DNA of 64,000 nt. Source: Owenia fusiformis. Lineage: Eukaryota; Annelida; Polychaeta; Sabellida; Oweniidae. The notes under the pieces were generated by a model that was given only the letters and a program-made list of their open reading frames with translations, was not told the origin of the DNA and made no database searches. Every line of letters begins with the position of its first letter. Within the stretch, counting starts at the first letter, position 1. The DNA lies in assembly GCA_903813345.2 (NCBI GenBank), contig CAIIXF020000004.1, forward strand, positions 2,497,525-2,561,524, read 5' to 3'. Shown here piece after piece: positions 50,935 through 62,459 of the stretch. The position numbers and the translations under genes are program-made.

Positions 50935-51981
50935 TCATGATCTCCCAATGTATGATGAAACCCTTTCATGAGAAGTCTCTGATAGAGAAGGCATGTCAGG
51001 CAACGTCACGTCAGGCAAACTTTGAATGTTGGATTCCGGGGCAACCCGATTTTCCTTCCTCCTCGAAAACAATTTTCGCAGCTCTTTGCGGAACTTAGGC
51101 CCAGACAGGCAGTAAAGAAGAAAGTTTATGGAATTGTTTGTGTACATGAGTAAACTACATATGGCATAAGGGAGATCAGCCGGGTACCACGTCGTCTTAA
51201 AATTGTCGTTGAGAGCAATAGGTGATGTGCAGATAATGAACCCGAAATTCACAGTGAGGAGCATTGCCGTCATGGATGTCATCTTCGATTCGTTCGCCGA
51301 TCTCAGCTTTAGAATCTTGATAATAATGAGAACATTGCCTGTAAGCGTGATAATGAGTGGGATAAAGACGGCGAGACACTTGTAAATCCATGGCCATGTA
51401 TACATCATGAAATCCTTAACTTCTTCATTGTACACACATTCAAGACCACCAAGATCATTCATTTTGATGTCTTCGAGTGTCCAGAAGAAGTGATGGTTAA
51501 TGAGAGATAAAGCAAGAGACATGACGCAAACAGTCAAATATGTTGTGAATCTTGTACAGTATATCCGAGCTTTGTTGGGAATGTAAACTGCAACAAGTCT
51601 CTCAAACGTTACCGCAACTAAAATCCATGCAGATAAATCCAAGGAAAAGAAAACGATGAATAAATGAAATTTACATCCACCAATTGAGATACTCTGTATA
51701 TCTGTATCGGATATGTGACGTATCCAATGTCGCAGGAGGCCGGTGTAAAGCACAGTTGTATCCACTACAGCGAGGACGCTGAGATAAATACTGGAGATGT
51801 TCTTGCGCATGTTCTTCCTTGTGAGTACGAGAAGAGACAAGGTGTTTCCTATTGTGCCGAGAATGATGATTAATGGTGCACAGTATGTCCATAATCCCTT
51901 TACTGCTGCTCCTATGTAAATATATAAAAATGTATGTGCTATTGGGGTTAAAGAGACTTCCATGCAAACAACAAATGCCAA
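50935..51981 (-). CDS. Class-A GPCR, third paralogue
   Basis: A 348-codon frame clearly paralogous to the 43.2-44.3 kb receptor: WTYCAPLIII, GTIGN, LAVVD (D74), GGCKFH (C103), FERLVAVYIP and NSINFLLYCLSG are shared, while the ECL2 loop and the C-tail differ. The tail is longer and Ser/Pro-rich. The first ~24 residues (MAFVVCMEVS...) look unlike the paralogue, and a good acceptor (ATTTACATAG followed by GAGC) sits just before the conserved GAAVKGLWTY. The true N-terminus may therefore come from an upstream exon. The stop context and a downstream TTTATT block resemble those of the other copies. TM1-TM7 are intact, so this is probably functional. Confidence 0.9.
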   Translation of the reverse strand: MAFVVCMEVSLTPIAHTFLYIYIGAAVKGLWTYCAPLIIILGTIGNTLSLLVLTRKNMRKNISSIYLSVLAVVDTTVLYTGLLRHWIRHISDTDIQSISIGGCKFHLFIVFFSLDLSAWILVAVTFERLVAVYIPNKARIYCTRFTTYLTVCVMSLALSLINHHFFWTLEDIKMNDLGGLECVYNEEVKDFMMYTWPWIYKCLAVFIPLIITLTGNVLIIIKILKLRSANESKMTSMTAMLLTVNFGFIICTSPIALNDNFKTTWYPADLPYAICSLLMYTNNSINFLLYCLSGPKFRKELRKLFSRRKENRVAPESNIQSLPDVTLPDMPSLSETSHERVSSYIGRS

Positions 51982-52075
51982 GAGGGGGGGGGCAGGGTTC
52001 AGAGATGAAATACATATATGTATAATGTAAATCTGTATTGTGATGACATCGTCGCTGATTATGTCGACACACTAA

Positions 52076-52092
52076 TGACGTCAATGACGTCA
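52076..52092. promoter_or_regulatory. Paired CRE palindromes upstream of the third GPCR
   Basis: Two perfect TGACGTCA sites (52076-52083 and 52085-52092) are separated by one base and followed by CCAATGG, about 95 bp upstream of the receptor ATG. TGACGTCA is the CREB/ATF consensus. A diverged copy of this segment at 50.2-50.56 kb keeps one site (50298-50305). A promoter role is inferred from position and motif only. Confidence 0.45.
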
Positions 52093-52254
52093 TCCAATGG
52101 CGATTTAAAAATTTCTAATAACGCTTCAAATAATATTATGTAAATATCTGGCGTGTTAACAAATATCATTACCATAGTTTTGTATTTTTCACAACGAGAT
52201 AAAGAAAGATTTAAGGAATATGCTTACACCGATTCTGAACAACGGATGTGGTAT

Positions 52255-55200
52255 AGTGCAGTCAGAATGTGGGTTTCGGCGTGCGTTCAGAGGGATTTTA
52301 TGGGACATCATTTTTCATGTTACTACTATGATTATACATATTTGTATGGATTATTAGATCTTAGTTTTTCAGCTTTTAGATTTTGTGGCCATTTTACCCC
52401 CCATGGGCTAAAATTTGGACCCCTACTATATAATTGGGCAAGAACTCAAAAAATACTCAGTGGAATGTTTCCAAATTACTAAGTTATATTGGTATAGGCT
52501 AATTGAATATATGATAAAAATTTCATGTCACATGGTTAACTGGTTGTCATGGAAATGGATAAAACATGCCCTTCGGGTGTCAATTTTCAGGCCAATTTTT
52601 CAGGACTGACAGAGTCATTTCATGCATATTTTGTCACCAATGTGTTAGGAAGGGTTAAAATGTCAATAGAAAACTTCTATAATATATAAGCAACAATTGT
52701 ATGTAAGGATCAGTCCACAAAACCTCAGATCTTGGCCTTGTATTGGTCCATGACTTATACAGGGGTCTATTTTCATAGACTCGAGCTCCCACATTGGATG
52801 GATGCTATAACTTTTGAAATAATGGAGATACAGGTCTCATTTTTTCAGATCTTCATAAATGGTTAGTTTTAAGTATTCTATTTTACTTTGGGAGCTGACA
52901 TGTTATTGGTTGCCATGGTAACCAGGGTTTTAGGGAAATTCCGACCCCCACATTGGATGGACGCTGTAACTTTTGAAATAAGGGAGATACATGTCTCATT
53001 ATTTCAGATCTTAGACAATGATTGATTATAAATATTAAATTAGACTTTGGGTGCTGAAATTTGATTGGTTACCATGGTAACTAGAGTTTTATTGAAATTT
53101 GGACCTCCTCAATTGATAAATGCTTTAATGTTTGAACTCAAGCAGATACAGATATCATCATTTCAGATCTTAAAAATTAATCAGATTTGTGTATTGAATT
53201 AGACTTTGTAGCTTAGCATTTACTTGATTGTCATGGTAACCATGTTTCGTCGTCATGGTACCCCTAATTTTTTATTTCAGTCTTACCTTCATTTGAGAAT
53301 GGTCAATTCACAACATGTTTTACCAAAATGCTCAAAATTATCATTTTGCTCTTTATTTCAGCAATTTATCCTGTATGTCTGACAGTATAGCCTCATTCCA
53401 TTCTACTAGTTCTCACACATATTCAGACTCCCAACTTGTTTTTACTCATCATTATCGTTTTCATCTTCCACATGACAATTGCCTCTTAATTAAAAATATC
53501 AACAATTTCTATTGGAAAGAAGGATTCTTTTGACCATTCTTGTGTTAAAGATTCGTCAGGGAATTCACAGTTCATTCATGCAGTGTTGGGCGTAATGGTA
53601 GAGCTAGGTTTAGGCTGGTGGGAATGTGTCCATACATAGGTTTGATAATTTACCCTCTTCAAATGTGAAAGAAAATGTCAACACCTTCATAAGTGAGGGC
53701 AGCACTGTTCTGTTTTTTTCTGTATCTCATGGGAAACAACTCATCTCGTAATCTATTAGTGGCAGTTATTTTTCTATTTCTGCTGTTTTGTTGTATTTCT
53801 GCACTGGAGGAATCTGATCCAGTAAACGCATTGAAGGCTAATATAGCTTCACACAGGACTTGGTCCTAGGTTTGCAGCTACAGGGGTTGGGTTGAGCTTC
53901 TGACATCTAATGGGACAGAGTTCACATCAGTTGAGGTTCTTAAGGTTATTTTCTTCATAATAGGAATCAATATAGAAATTCCTGACACAATAAAATCCAA
54001 AGTACAGCAGAATAACAAAAATATATTTGTAACTTACATCAATAGATAACAATATGAGCTGTTTCACATAAGATATTCTCCAAAACAGAACAGTCCTGCC
54101 CTCACTTATGGAGGTGTTGACATTTCAACTCTTCTCATCTTTCAAGATTGGTCCTTGACTGCTTTCGTAGCAGCTAATATAATGCAATGAATTAAATGAT
54201 GAACTCTTCCATCTTGTAATGATTGCTCATTGTAACATTTGAAGAGGATGGATGATAAAACTTTTATTTGGAAGTGGAAACATTACCCCCCGTCTCCCAG
54301 GAGTTCACTGTATATAAACCTTGAGGGGATCCTCAGCTCAGGTGGGTTACTTTTGACATTTGATATGGCAATGGACCCAAATTTTAGGATCTGGTATGAG
54401 AATGGTCTCCAAATTATGACTTGAGAGGTATAGCAATGGTCGGATTTGGGAATGGTTGTGAAAAATATGTTGCCCCTCACTTGTTGCACATGTATGGCAT
54501 TGATCTAGTATATCCTTAATGTGAGGTTATTTTTGGTTGTTTTCCTCAATGATCTGCCTTCTTCTCGAGGCATTAGAAATTTTGAATGGCCATGTTTTCA
54601 TATCTGGATATTTGGTATGGCACTGGTCATATATTTGGGCATTTGGTATGGCTTTTAGGCATTATTTTGGTTGATATCGGAACACATTCAAATTTGACAG
54701 ATTGGATGGGAACATATTGATATCTGAGGGTTCAGCCTTGGACCCCAGCCAATTTTATATACAGTGAAACCACAGGGACCAGTCTTAACCCATTCTGCCA
54801 AGTCCAATACTGCATGAATGGACTATATCCCCTGAGGATCCTTATCTCCAGAATGGTCAAAACAATCCTTCATTCCAACAGTACTTGATGTTAAGAGGAA
54901 ATTGTGCTAAATGAAAACAGTAATGATGAGTTCAAATGAACAAATTAGGAGTCAGAACTTTTGTAAGAACTAGTCGTATGGAATACATATATTGTTTACT
55001 AGTATTTGATATTTTATGAGCCAAACAATGTTTGCATCTCTAGTATTATTGAGTCATGAGCATGTAAATCATATAAAATAGAAAAAATAAATAAATTAAG
55101 AATAAAATGGTAACTTTGAGCAACATGGTATTTTATGTCATGTATTGACCTATCTAGAATAAAGGTGAATCTGAAAACGAAAACAGCAGTTACCATGACA

Positions 55201-56355
55201 ATGAAACATGGTTACCATGGCAGACAAATAATTCCTAGCTTCCAAAGTCTAATACAATACACACATATTATTATTATCTTACATCTGAAAAGATTATCTT
55301 ATCTCTGGCTGTATTTAAGAGTTATAGTGTTCATCAATTGTGGAGGTCTGAATTTCAACAAAACCCTGATTTCCATGGTAACCAATCAAATGTCAGCTCC
55401 CAAAGTCTAAATCAATACTTTAAATCAATCATTGTCAAAAATCTGAAAAAATGAGACATGAATCTCCCTTATTTCAAAAGTTATAACATCCATCCAATGT
55501 CGGGGTCAGGTTTTCCTTAAAACCCTGGTTACCATGGCAACCAATCATATATCAGCTCCAAATGTATATTAAAATACTTAAAAACAACCATCTATGAAGA
55601 TCTGAAGAAATGAGACCTGTATCTCCCTTATTTCAAAAGTTATAGCATCCATCCAATGTGGGGGTCGGAATTTCCCTAAAACCCTGGCTACCATGGCGAC
55701 CAATCACATGTCAGCTCCCAAAGTAAAATAAAATACTTAAAACTAACCATTTATGAAGATCTGAAAAAATGAGACCTGTATCTCCATTATTTCAAAAGTT
55801 ATAGCATCCATCCAATGTGGGAGCTCGAGTCTATGAAAATAGACCCCTGTATAAGTCATGGACCAAAACAAGGCCAAAATCTGAAGTTTTGTGGACTGAT
55901 CTTTACATACAATTGTTGCTTATATATTATAGAAGTTTTCTATTGACATTTTAACCCTTCCTAACACATTGGTGACAAAATATGCATGAAATGACTCTGT
56001 CAGTCCTGAAAAATTGGCCTGAAAATTGACACCTGAAGGGCATGTTTTATCCATTTCCATGGCAACCAGTTAACCATGTGACATGAAACTTTTATCATAT
56101 ATTCAATTAGCCTATACCAATATAGCTTAGTAGTTTGGAAACATTCCACTGAGTATTTTTTGAGTTCTTGCCCAATTATATAGTAGGGGTCCAAATTTTA
56201 GCCCATGGGGGGTAAAATGGCCACAAAATCTAAAAGCTGAAAAACTAAGATCTAATAATCCATACAAATATGTATAATCATAGTAGTAACATGAAAAATT
56301 ATGTCCCATAAAATCCCTCTGAACGCACGCCGAAACCCACATTCTGACTGCACTA
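52255..56355. mobile_element. 4.1-kb fold-back element with internal tandem repeats
   Basis: The two ends are exact inverted copies starting TAGTGCAGTCAGAATGTGGG, and the inverted similarity runs over 1 kb inward; an inner pair (CTCACTTATGGAGGTGTTGAC near 54100 and its inverse near 53690) shows almost the whole element is self-complementary. Each arm contains three to four copies of a ~165-bp tandem unit (CCACATTGGATGGATGC, then TTTCAGATCTT, then CCATGGTAACCA). Flanking GTA at 52252-52254 and 56356-56358 is the target duplication; the empty site is at 50505-50507. The central 0.8 kb has no recognisable gene. Confidence 0.85.
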
Positions 56356-56974
56356 GTAACCAAGAGACGTAAATATGTCTGTTATCTAAAACTCTCTGAG
56401 GGTTTCCCTCTTCTTACTTATGATAAGGGGTAAATTCCAAAAATCATTTTTTCAAATACAGATAAACAATAAACATTTGAGGTTGAGTTAAATTACCTAA
56501 ATCTAAAAGTACGATGTAACATGAACCAAACAAAAAATCGTAAACATGGTGCCAAATAAGTCACCCCCCCCCCCCTCCCTGTCTACAGTCAAAACCAAAA
56601 AACGTGGAACCAAGTGTGATGTATTGTTGGAAAGTTCTACCAAAGTTATGTTGATTGGCACACCTGTATTGTACACCTAGATACATGGCAATTTACATAC
56701 ACTCCCCTCCATAAGTTTGGCAACCTTAACTGCCCCATTGAAGTACGTGTTAAAGCCTCTTTACCTTTGCATTTTGATACACTTAACCTGCGACGAAAAT
56801 ACTTATACTATTGATGGAAACGTAATTTGACTTTATTTCCAATACCTCCAAATTTTATCCATTTTTCCTCAATTACAATAAGTCGAAAATTGATGATATA
56901 TTTGATAATTTTTGGAGAATCGACATTCCCATGTTAGCCAATGGGAAATTGTAGGTTTGCCGCAAGTCATATGC

Positions 56975-59900
56975 TAGCCTTGCCCAAGTCGGTATTTTTT
57001 TTACTTATCTGATCTTGAATTATTACCGCCTTGTACAATCCAATACACCTGCGCTGATATTATGCAGAGTTATTCAACAGTTTCGAGATTTCCATAATAC
57101 CTACGCTATCGGGGGTATCGCGAAACCTTATTGATTAACAGATATACGCGTGGACAGTCTGGACACGACGTGTGACTTGAGGCTGATTGACCAATCAAAA
57201 ACATTATCAGGTTGACCTGCATAAGCAAAGCAATCTTCCCGATTTGAAATTCATGCCGATGATCTGATCGATCGTTTCTTTAGAGTTACAATATTATGTA
57301 ATTAAATGTACATAGGGAATGTAAGAGTCATTAATATAAATTAAATCATGCAATAGATTTAAAACTGATTTCGCGATGAAAATGCAAGACCGAGTCCAAT
57401 GTAGCGGGTCATGTTGTCGATCATAATTTAAACCAAGTGGATAACGATGCACTTCCACATTTTCCAAATAGAACTGGAATATCAATTGACCATTTATCTA
57501 CCAATCCAGATGAAATTCTTCAAATAATCCAGTCCTTTGATCGTGATAAAGCCTGTGGTCTTGACAAAATTAATAACAGAATGACAAAAATAGCCCAGGA
57601 AGCATTATCCTTCCAGTTATCAAAATTGTTTAACATGATTTTTGCATGTGGCCAATTTCCTAGTTGCTGGAAACTTGGAAACATTTCTCCAATTTATAAG
57701 AAGTCTGATAGATCTCAAGTTGAGAATTATAGACCGATTACTTTGCTAAGCACTTTTTCCAAAATTTTTGAAAAAGTTGTGCATAATCGCATTTTAACGC
57801 ATTTACTTGAAAATAACCTTCTTTATCAATTTCAATCTGGATTTCTTCCAGGACACAACACTGAGCTACAACTTTTAGCAATAACTGACTATATCTTTAA
57901 CGAAATGGAAAAAGTTAACTGTGTTAATTCTGTTTATTTAGACGTGGCGTCTGCTTTTGATACTGTACCGCATAACTTACTCATTCACAAGATGAAATCA
58001 TATGGAATTCAAGGTAAATTAGCCGACCTCTGCTATTCTTACTTAGAAAATCAAAAAGTCTGTGTCACTGTAGATGATCACACATCAAACTTCTCTCCTG
58101 ACCACTTCATAAACTCCGGTGTGCCTCAGGGCTCCATAATCGGACCCCTGATGTTTCTGATATACATAAATGACCTCCCTGACACTCTGACCTCGAAAAC
58201 TTTTATCTATGCAGATGATACCTCCTTATACTCTTTCTTTCACCCTTCTGGTAATCAAACTGGCCAACTCCAAAATGACCTAAATCTTTTAAGTGCATGG
58301 TCTAGAACCAGGCAATTGAAATTTAAAGCATCTAAAAGTGCTCATTTAGTTTTTCGCTCAACCCGACAAAAAAATATTCAAATGTCTCCTCTTTACTTTG
58401 ATGGTGAAATGATCCCCCAAAAGCAATCACACAAGCACCTGGGTTTCATCTTAGATGAGAATTTGACTTTTAATGACCATATAAACTATCTGTCTAATAA
58501 AGTTCAAAAACTGTTGAATCCTTTGAAGCTCATATCAAACAAAATACAGTCGCACCATCTTGAAATAATGTATAATTCATATTTGGCGTCTCATTTTGAC
58601 TATTGTAGCTCCATTTACGGATCGTCATCCTTGGCGGCCTTGTCAAAGCTTGATAAAATCCACTACCAAGCTGCTGTTATATGTGCTTGGGTACTGCATG
58701 GCTCTAACACCTCAAAAACTTTAAAATGTTTTACAGTGGAAATCGCTTACTGACAAAATACACGAAAAAAATCTAAGACTGATGTTCAAAATTGTAAGAA
58801 AGGAAGTGCCTTATTATGTCCATAGTCTTTTTGACCAACATCGCAACCAAGCAACTAGAATTTTAAGACACTCTTTACCCTTTTCCTGCCCAAGAAATAT
58901 TTCAATGAGACTCTCCAAAGCACCAGTTTTAAAACTTATAAATGATTGGAACCAGCTAAGCCAGACTTTTCGTGAAATTCAAACCATTTCTAGATTCAAA
59001 AGCTCTATTAAACAGATATTTATCCCTATTTCAAACTTTATACCAACTACAAAACTAAATTTAAGTAGAACCAACGAAAAACTGCTAAATAGGCTTCGAG
59101 TTGATTTTGCCCTAAAAGACCATTTCTTTACTCATAATTTTACTGGAATAATTGACAACAAATGCCTCTGCGGCTCTACTGAAGACACAAAGCATTTTAT
59201 TCTAACCTGCCCTCGCCATACCCATGAACGTAATAAAATGATGACTGCACTTCGTGAACAAAATTTATTGTTTGATACTCAACTTATTTCTAGTAAGACA
59301 GAACAGGTCAAATACTTAATTTATGAAAATGAACTCACTATTGATTCTCAGAAAATCCTGATAGATATAGTGATGCAATTTGTACAGGCCTGTTATAAGT
59401 TTCCATCAAATTAATGTTTTTCTCATTTGTATCTTGTGACAACCCCCCCCCCTCCCTCCCAACCTCTCACATTACCAATAAACCATCTATGATTACTGTA
59501 ATTAATCCTCTATTGTAATTTAAACTACCTAGAATGCCTATGGCGATTGGTAGTAGATATTTTGTGTATTTTTTGATTATGAAATAAATAATTTGTTAAA
59601 AAAAAAAAAAAAAAAAATCAGTGATTGAATCTCAGCCTACATGTTCATTTGAATTCAGCGATCGTTTCAACGTTTATTGTTGAAATCTCACCTCCGGTTA
59701 CCGATCGATGCTCCGGCATCCACTAAACTCTGATTGATATTTATCTGATAAAATATTTGTATTTTCATGATGAATTCATGCAAGTTTGTTCGTGAAAAGT
59801 CCCGGCGAAAAGTAAAAAGTGTACTTGTTTTTGACCGTGCATAATAATGAGCTAACGCTGCAGGGCCGTCGTTGATTGGTCAAATTTTACCGACATAAAC

Positions 59901-59992
59901 ATTGAGTCGGTAAAGCACGTGGCTTTCTCTTTGGTACAAGGCGGTCATAATAGAAATCAAGATAGTAAAAGAGACCGACTTGGGCAAGGCTA
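56975..59992. mobile_element. DNA transposon with 9-bp TSD, Mutator-like, split by a LINE
   Basis: Ends are TAGCCTTGCCCAAGTCGGT on the left and its reverse complement on the right, with weaker similarity continuing ~60 bp inward (including CCGCCTTGTAC). It is bounded by a 9-bp direct repeat, GTCATATGC (56966-56974 and 59993-60001). The host element copy at 40241-41108 shows the uninterrupted site (CCGCAAGTCAATTGACAG). A 9-bp TSD fits the Mutator superfamily; no transposase is left. Apart from the LINE, about 800 bp of non-coding element DNA remains. Confidence 0.8.
57425..59617 (+). mobile_element. 5'-truncated non-LTR retrotransposon (CR1-superfamily-like LINE)
   Basis: Encodes the reverse transcriptase half of a LINE. 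Frame 1 (57437-58753) has YLDVASAFDTVPH (Asp 169 and 175), GVPQGSIIGPLMFLIYINDL and FIYADDTSLY (YADD 258-261). Frame 2 (58782-59414) holds the C-terminal region with the CLCGSTEDTKHFILTCP cysteine motif. The halves are split by a one-base slip in TTTT at 58729-58732. The endonuclease is missing, so it is 5'-truncated and dead. AATAAA at 59583 and an A-run at 59598-59617 mark the 3' end. The C-terminal Cys motif suggests a CR1-superfamily clade such as Daphne or Crack. It sits inside the 9-bp-TSD element at 56975-59992. Confidence 0.9.
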
Positions 59993-60257
59993 GTCATATG
60001 CCAGAATATCTAAAATTATCTATCCATCCGAGTCCTTGCAAAAAATACGAGTTAGGCATGCAATTGAATTTGCTAACTCTTCTTTAACAAAAAATTGATA
60101 TGTTTCTTCAGGTTCCACAAAGATATAGGGGTTTAAAGTCAAAATTGTTTTTCAAAAAACCTCTCCCATTGAAATAACACAGGAGGCAAACAATTATTTT
60201 CAAAAATGACTTTGAAGCGCCTTAACTTTAATATTCATCAAATAAACTAAACACTTA

Positions 60258-61666
60258 AGCTATGTTCACACCAACGGCGAATGCCACGCTTTAAATCGGC
60301 GAACAAAGCGCCGTCACCTTTGTCATTTTTGTTCATACCAACGGCGCTTTGATGGCGCTTTAAAGCGGGTTGTAAAGCGGCACTAAAGCGTAACAAAGCT
60401 TGATTAAAGCGGCGGGGTCGTAATAGGTCTTAGAAAAGCTCGGAGTAAAGCGGGATATTCGGCAAGAGCGCCCAAAAAATTTAAACTGTTTAAAAATTTT
60501 GGGCGCTCTGTTACGAATTGATTAAAGCGCCGAGAGCGTATCAAAGCTGAACAAACCGTAACAAAGCTCAGAAAAGCTTGACCCAAAGCGTAGGAAAGCT
60601 TAACATAGCTCTGATAGGTTCCTCACGCTTTGGCAAGGCTTTGTTACGCTTGAAATCACGCTTTGATAAGCATTATTACGTTTTGATGCGATTATGACGC
60701 TTTAAATCAGGCTCTGATACGATTGCCAAGCTCTGATGTGCATTGTTACGCTCTGTTAAGCTCTGTCATGCATTGGAAAATGTCGAGATCGCCGATTTCA
60801 TGCCGCTTTTGATCCTATAAAGATGCAGTAGATCCATAAAACCATTGCATCTTTGACTCGAGAACACGATGGCAGAACAACAAGATCCATAAATTTCAGA
60901 TGGACCAGAGCATGAACTATCTGAATAAGACATGATGTTTGACGCACGGCGTGAAAGAGCGTGAGAGAGCATGAGGAAGCTTGTCAAGCGTAACAAAGCC
61001 TAACAAAGCGTTTCAATTCTTGATGTAAGCGTCTCAATTTGTTGGAAAGCTTGAGAGTCCTTCATGAAAGCGTAACAAAGAGTGTCAGATATTGATGAAA
61101 GCGTCTGACCTCGTGTCAGATCTTCATGCCAGATCGTAACAAATCTTAAGACATCTAACGAAGCGTGTAAAGTGGTAACAGACCGTGAAGAGACTGGGGT
61201 CCCCGCTTTGAACCAAGCTCTGTTAAGCTTTCCTACGCTTTGGGTCAATCTTTGCTGAGCTTTGTTACGGTTGTTTAAGCTTTGATACGCTCTCGGCGCT
61301 TTAATCAATTCGTAACAGAACGCCCAAAATTTTTAAACAGTTTAAAAATTTTTGGCGCTCTTGCCGACTATCCCGCTTTACTCCGAACTTTTCTACGACC
61401 TATTACGACCCCGACGCTTTAATCAAGCTTTGTTACGCTTTGGTGCCGCTTTACAAGCCGCTTTAAAGCGCCATCAAAGCGCCGTTGGTGCGAACGCTTA
61501 AACAGTTTAAATTTTTTAGCGCTCTTGCCGAATATCCCGCTTTACTCCCGAGCTTTTCTACGACGTATTACGACCCCGACGCTTTAATCAAGCTTTGTTA
61601 CGCTTTTGTGCCGCTTTACAAGCCGCTTTAAAGCGCCATCAAAGCGCCGTTGGTGTGAACGTAGCT
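60258..61666. mobile_element. TTA-flanked element with long AAAGC-rich inverted repeats, Harbinger-like
   Basis: Bounded by TTA direct repeats (60255-60257 and 61667-61669) and inverted ends AGCTATGTTCACACCAACGG / AGCTACGTTCACACCAACGG. The arms are several hundred bp and are built of GCTTTG/CAAAGC and GGCGCTTT words; the right arm is present twice in tandem (about 61330-61490 and 61500-61660). The unoccupied site exists at 63293-63295 (ACACTTAGTG). A 3-bp TTA duplication is typical of PIF/Harbinger elements. There is no coding capacity: the open frames here are by-products of the repeats. Confidence 0.82.
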
Positions 61667-62291
61667 TTAGTGTACAAAAAAGCTAGACAATTCAATTTTC
61701 TATATAAAAATACGTTTTGCTGAATCTTTTATGGAAAAGATATCCTGATTTCTGATTTGCCCCGAACCCTCCATTTCCCATTGGATTACATGGGAATGAC
61801 GATTTTCAAAAATTCATCAAATTTATCATTAATTTTCGACCTATTGTAATTGATGAAAAAAATTTATAAAATTTGGAGGTATTGGAAATAAAGTCAAGTT
61901 ACGTTTCTATCAATATTATAAGTTATTCCATCGCCGCTTAAGTAAATAAAAATTCAAACGTAAAGAGGTTTTAACACGTAGTTCAAAGGGGGAGCTAAGG
62001 TTGCCAAACTTATGGAGGGGGTGTATTTATATGCTGCTACAATAAAAGTTGGGGGGGGATGCACACTACAGTATATATTAAGGGCAACATGAAAATATAG
62101 GTAACACTTTATCAGAAATGAGTGAGTGAGTTAATGTAACGTTGTGGCCTATCTAATAATATATCACACTAGGACCATCTATCAAAGTTTTACCTGTAGT
62201 ATGGGGTATGTTACTAATTTGACAAACTTTATTAAAATCTATATCATTGTCAAAAGGTCATTTTCTACCGTCTAATATTTTAATATCATAC

Positions 62292-62459
62292 CAGTGCACT
62301 CTTGGGTTTTACAGGGGATCCTCTCTGTCAAATTATTGGCATTGCATCCATCCCCTCCATAAGCTGGTGCAGGGTTGTTACATTCTCTGGTGCGGGTTTT
62401 CTCTCCACACGTGGTAGAACATTGTACCCATGCTGTCCAAGGACCAGGAGCTCCATTGA
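62292..62459 (-). CDS. Thrombospondin type 1 (TSP1) exon
   Basis: A 56-codon exon on the minus strand, acceptor TTTTAG and donor CTG|GTATGA, phase 1 on both sides. It encodes a full TSP1 module: GPWTAWVQCSTTCGEKT, then RTRECNNPAPAYGGDGC, ending PCKTQEC. The spacing of W-x-x-W, CSxTCG, TRxC and the last cysteines is standard. TSP1 modules are extracellular and bind matrix or carbohydrate. The open frame also runs upstream into a hydrophobic stretch (SICVFVVLLTPWLIL), so it could instead be a first exon with a signal peptide; the conserved acceptor makes an internal exon likelier. It is one of two tandem copies; no further exons of this gene are found to its left. Confidence 0.78.

Larger units (their letters stand above)
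56700..62023. mobile_element. TA-flanked Tc1/mariner-type element, interrupted twice
   Basis: Left end CACTCCCCTCCATAAGTTTG, right end its inverted copy, flanked by TA on both sides (56698-56699 and 62024-62025). After removing the 9-bp-TSD element and the TTA element with their duplications, about 885 bp remain, matching the 868-bp clean copy at 40241. The arms are long inverted repeats (over 200 bp). It has no transposase and is non-autonomous. Confidence 0.88.

Noticed and set aside
60404-61308. Three minus-strand frames between 60.4 and 61.3 kb
   Set aside because: They fall in the AAAGC-rich inverted-repeat element and are repeat by-products.
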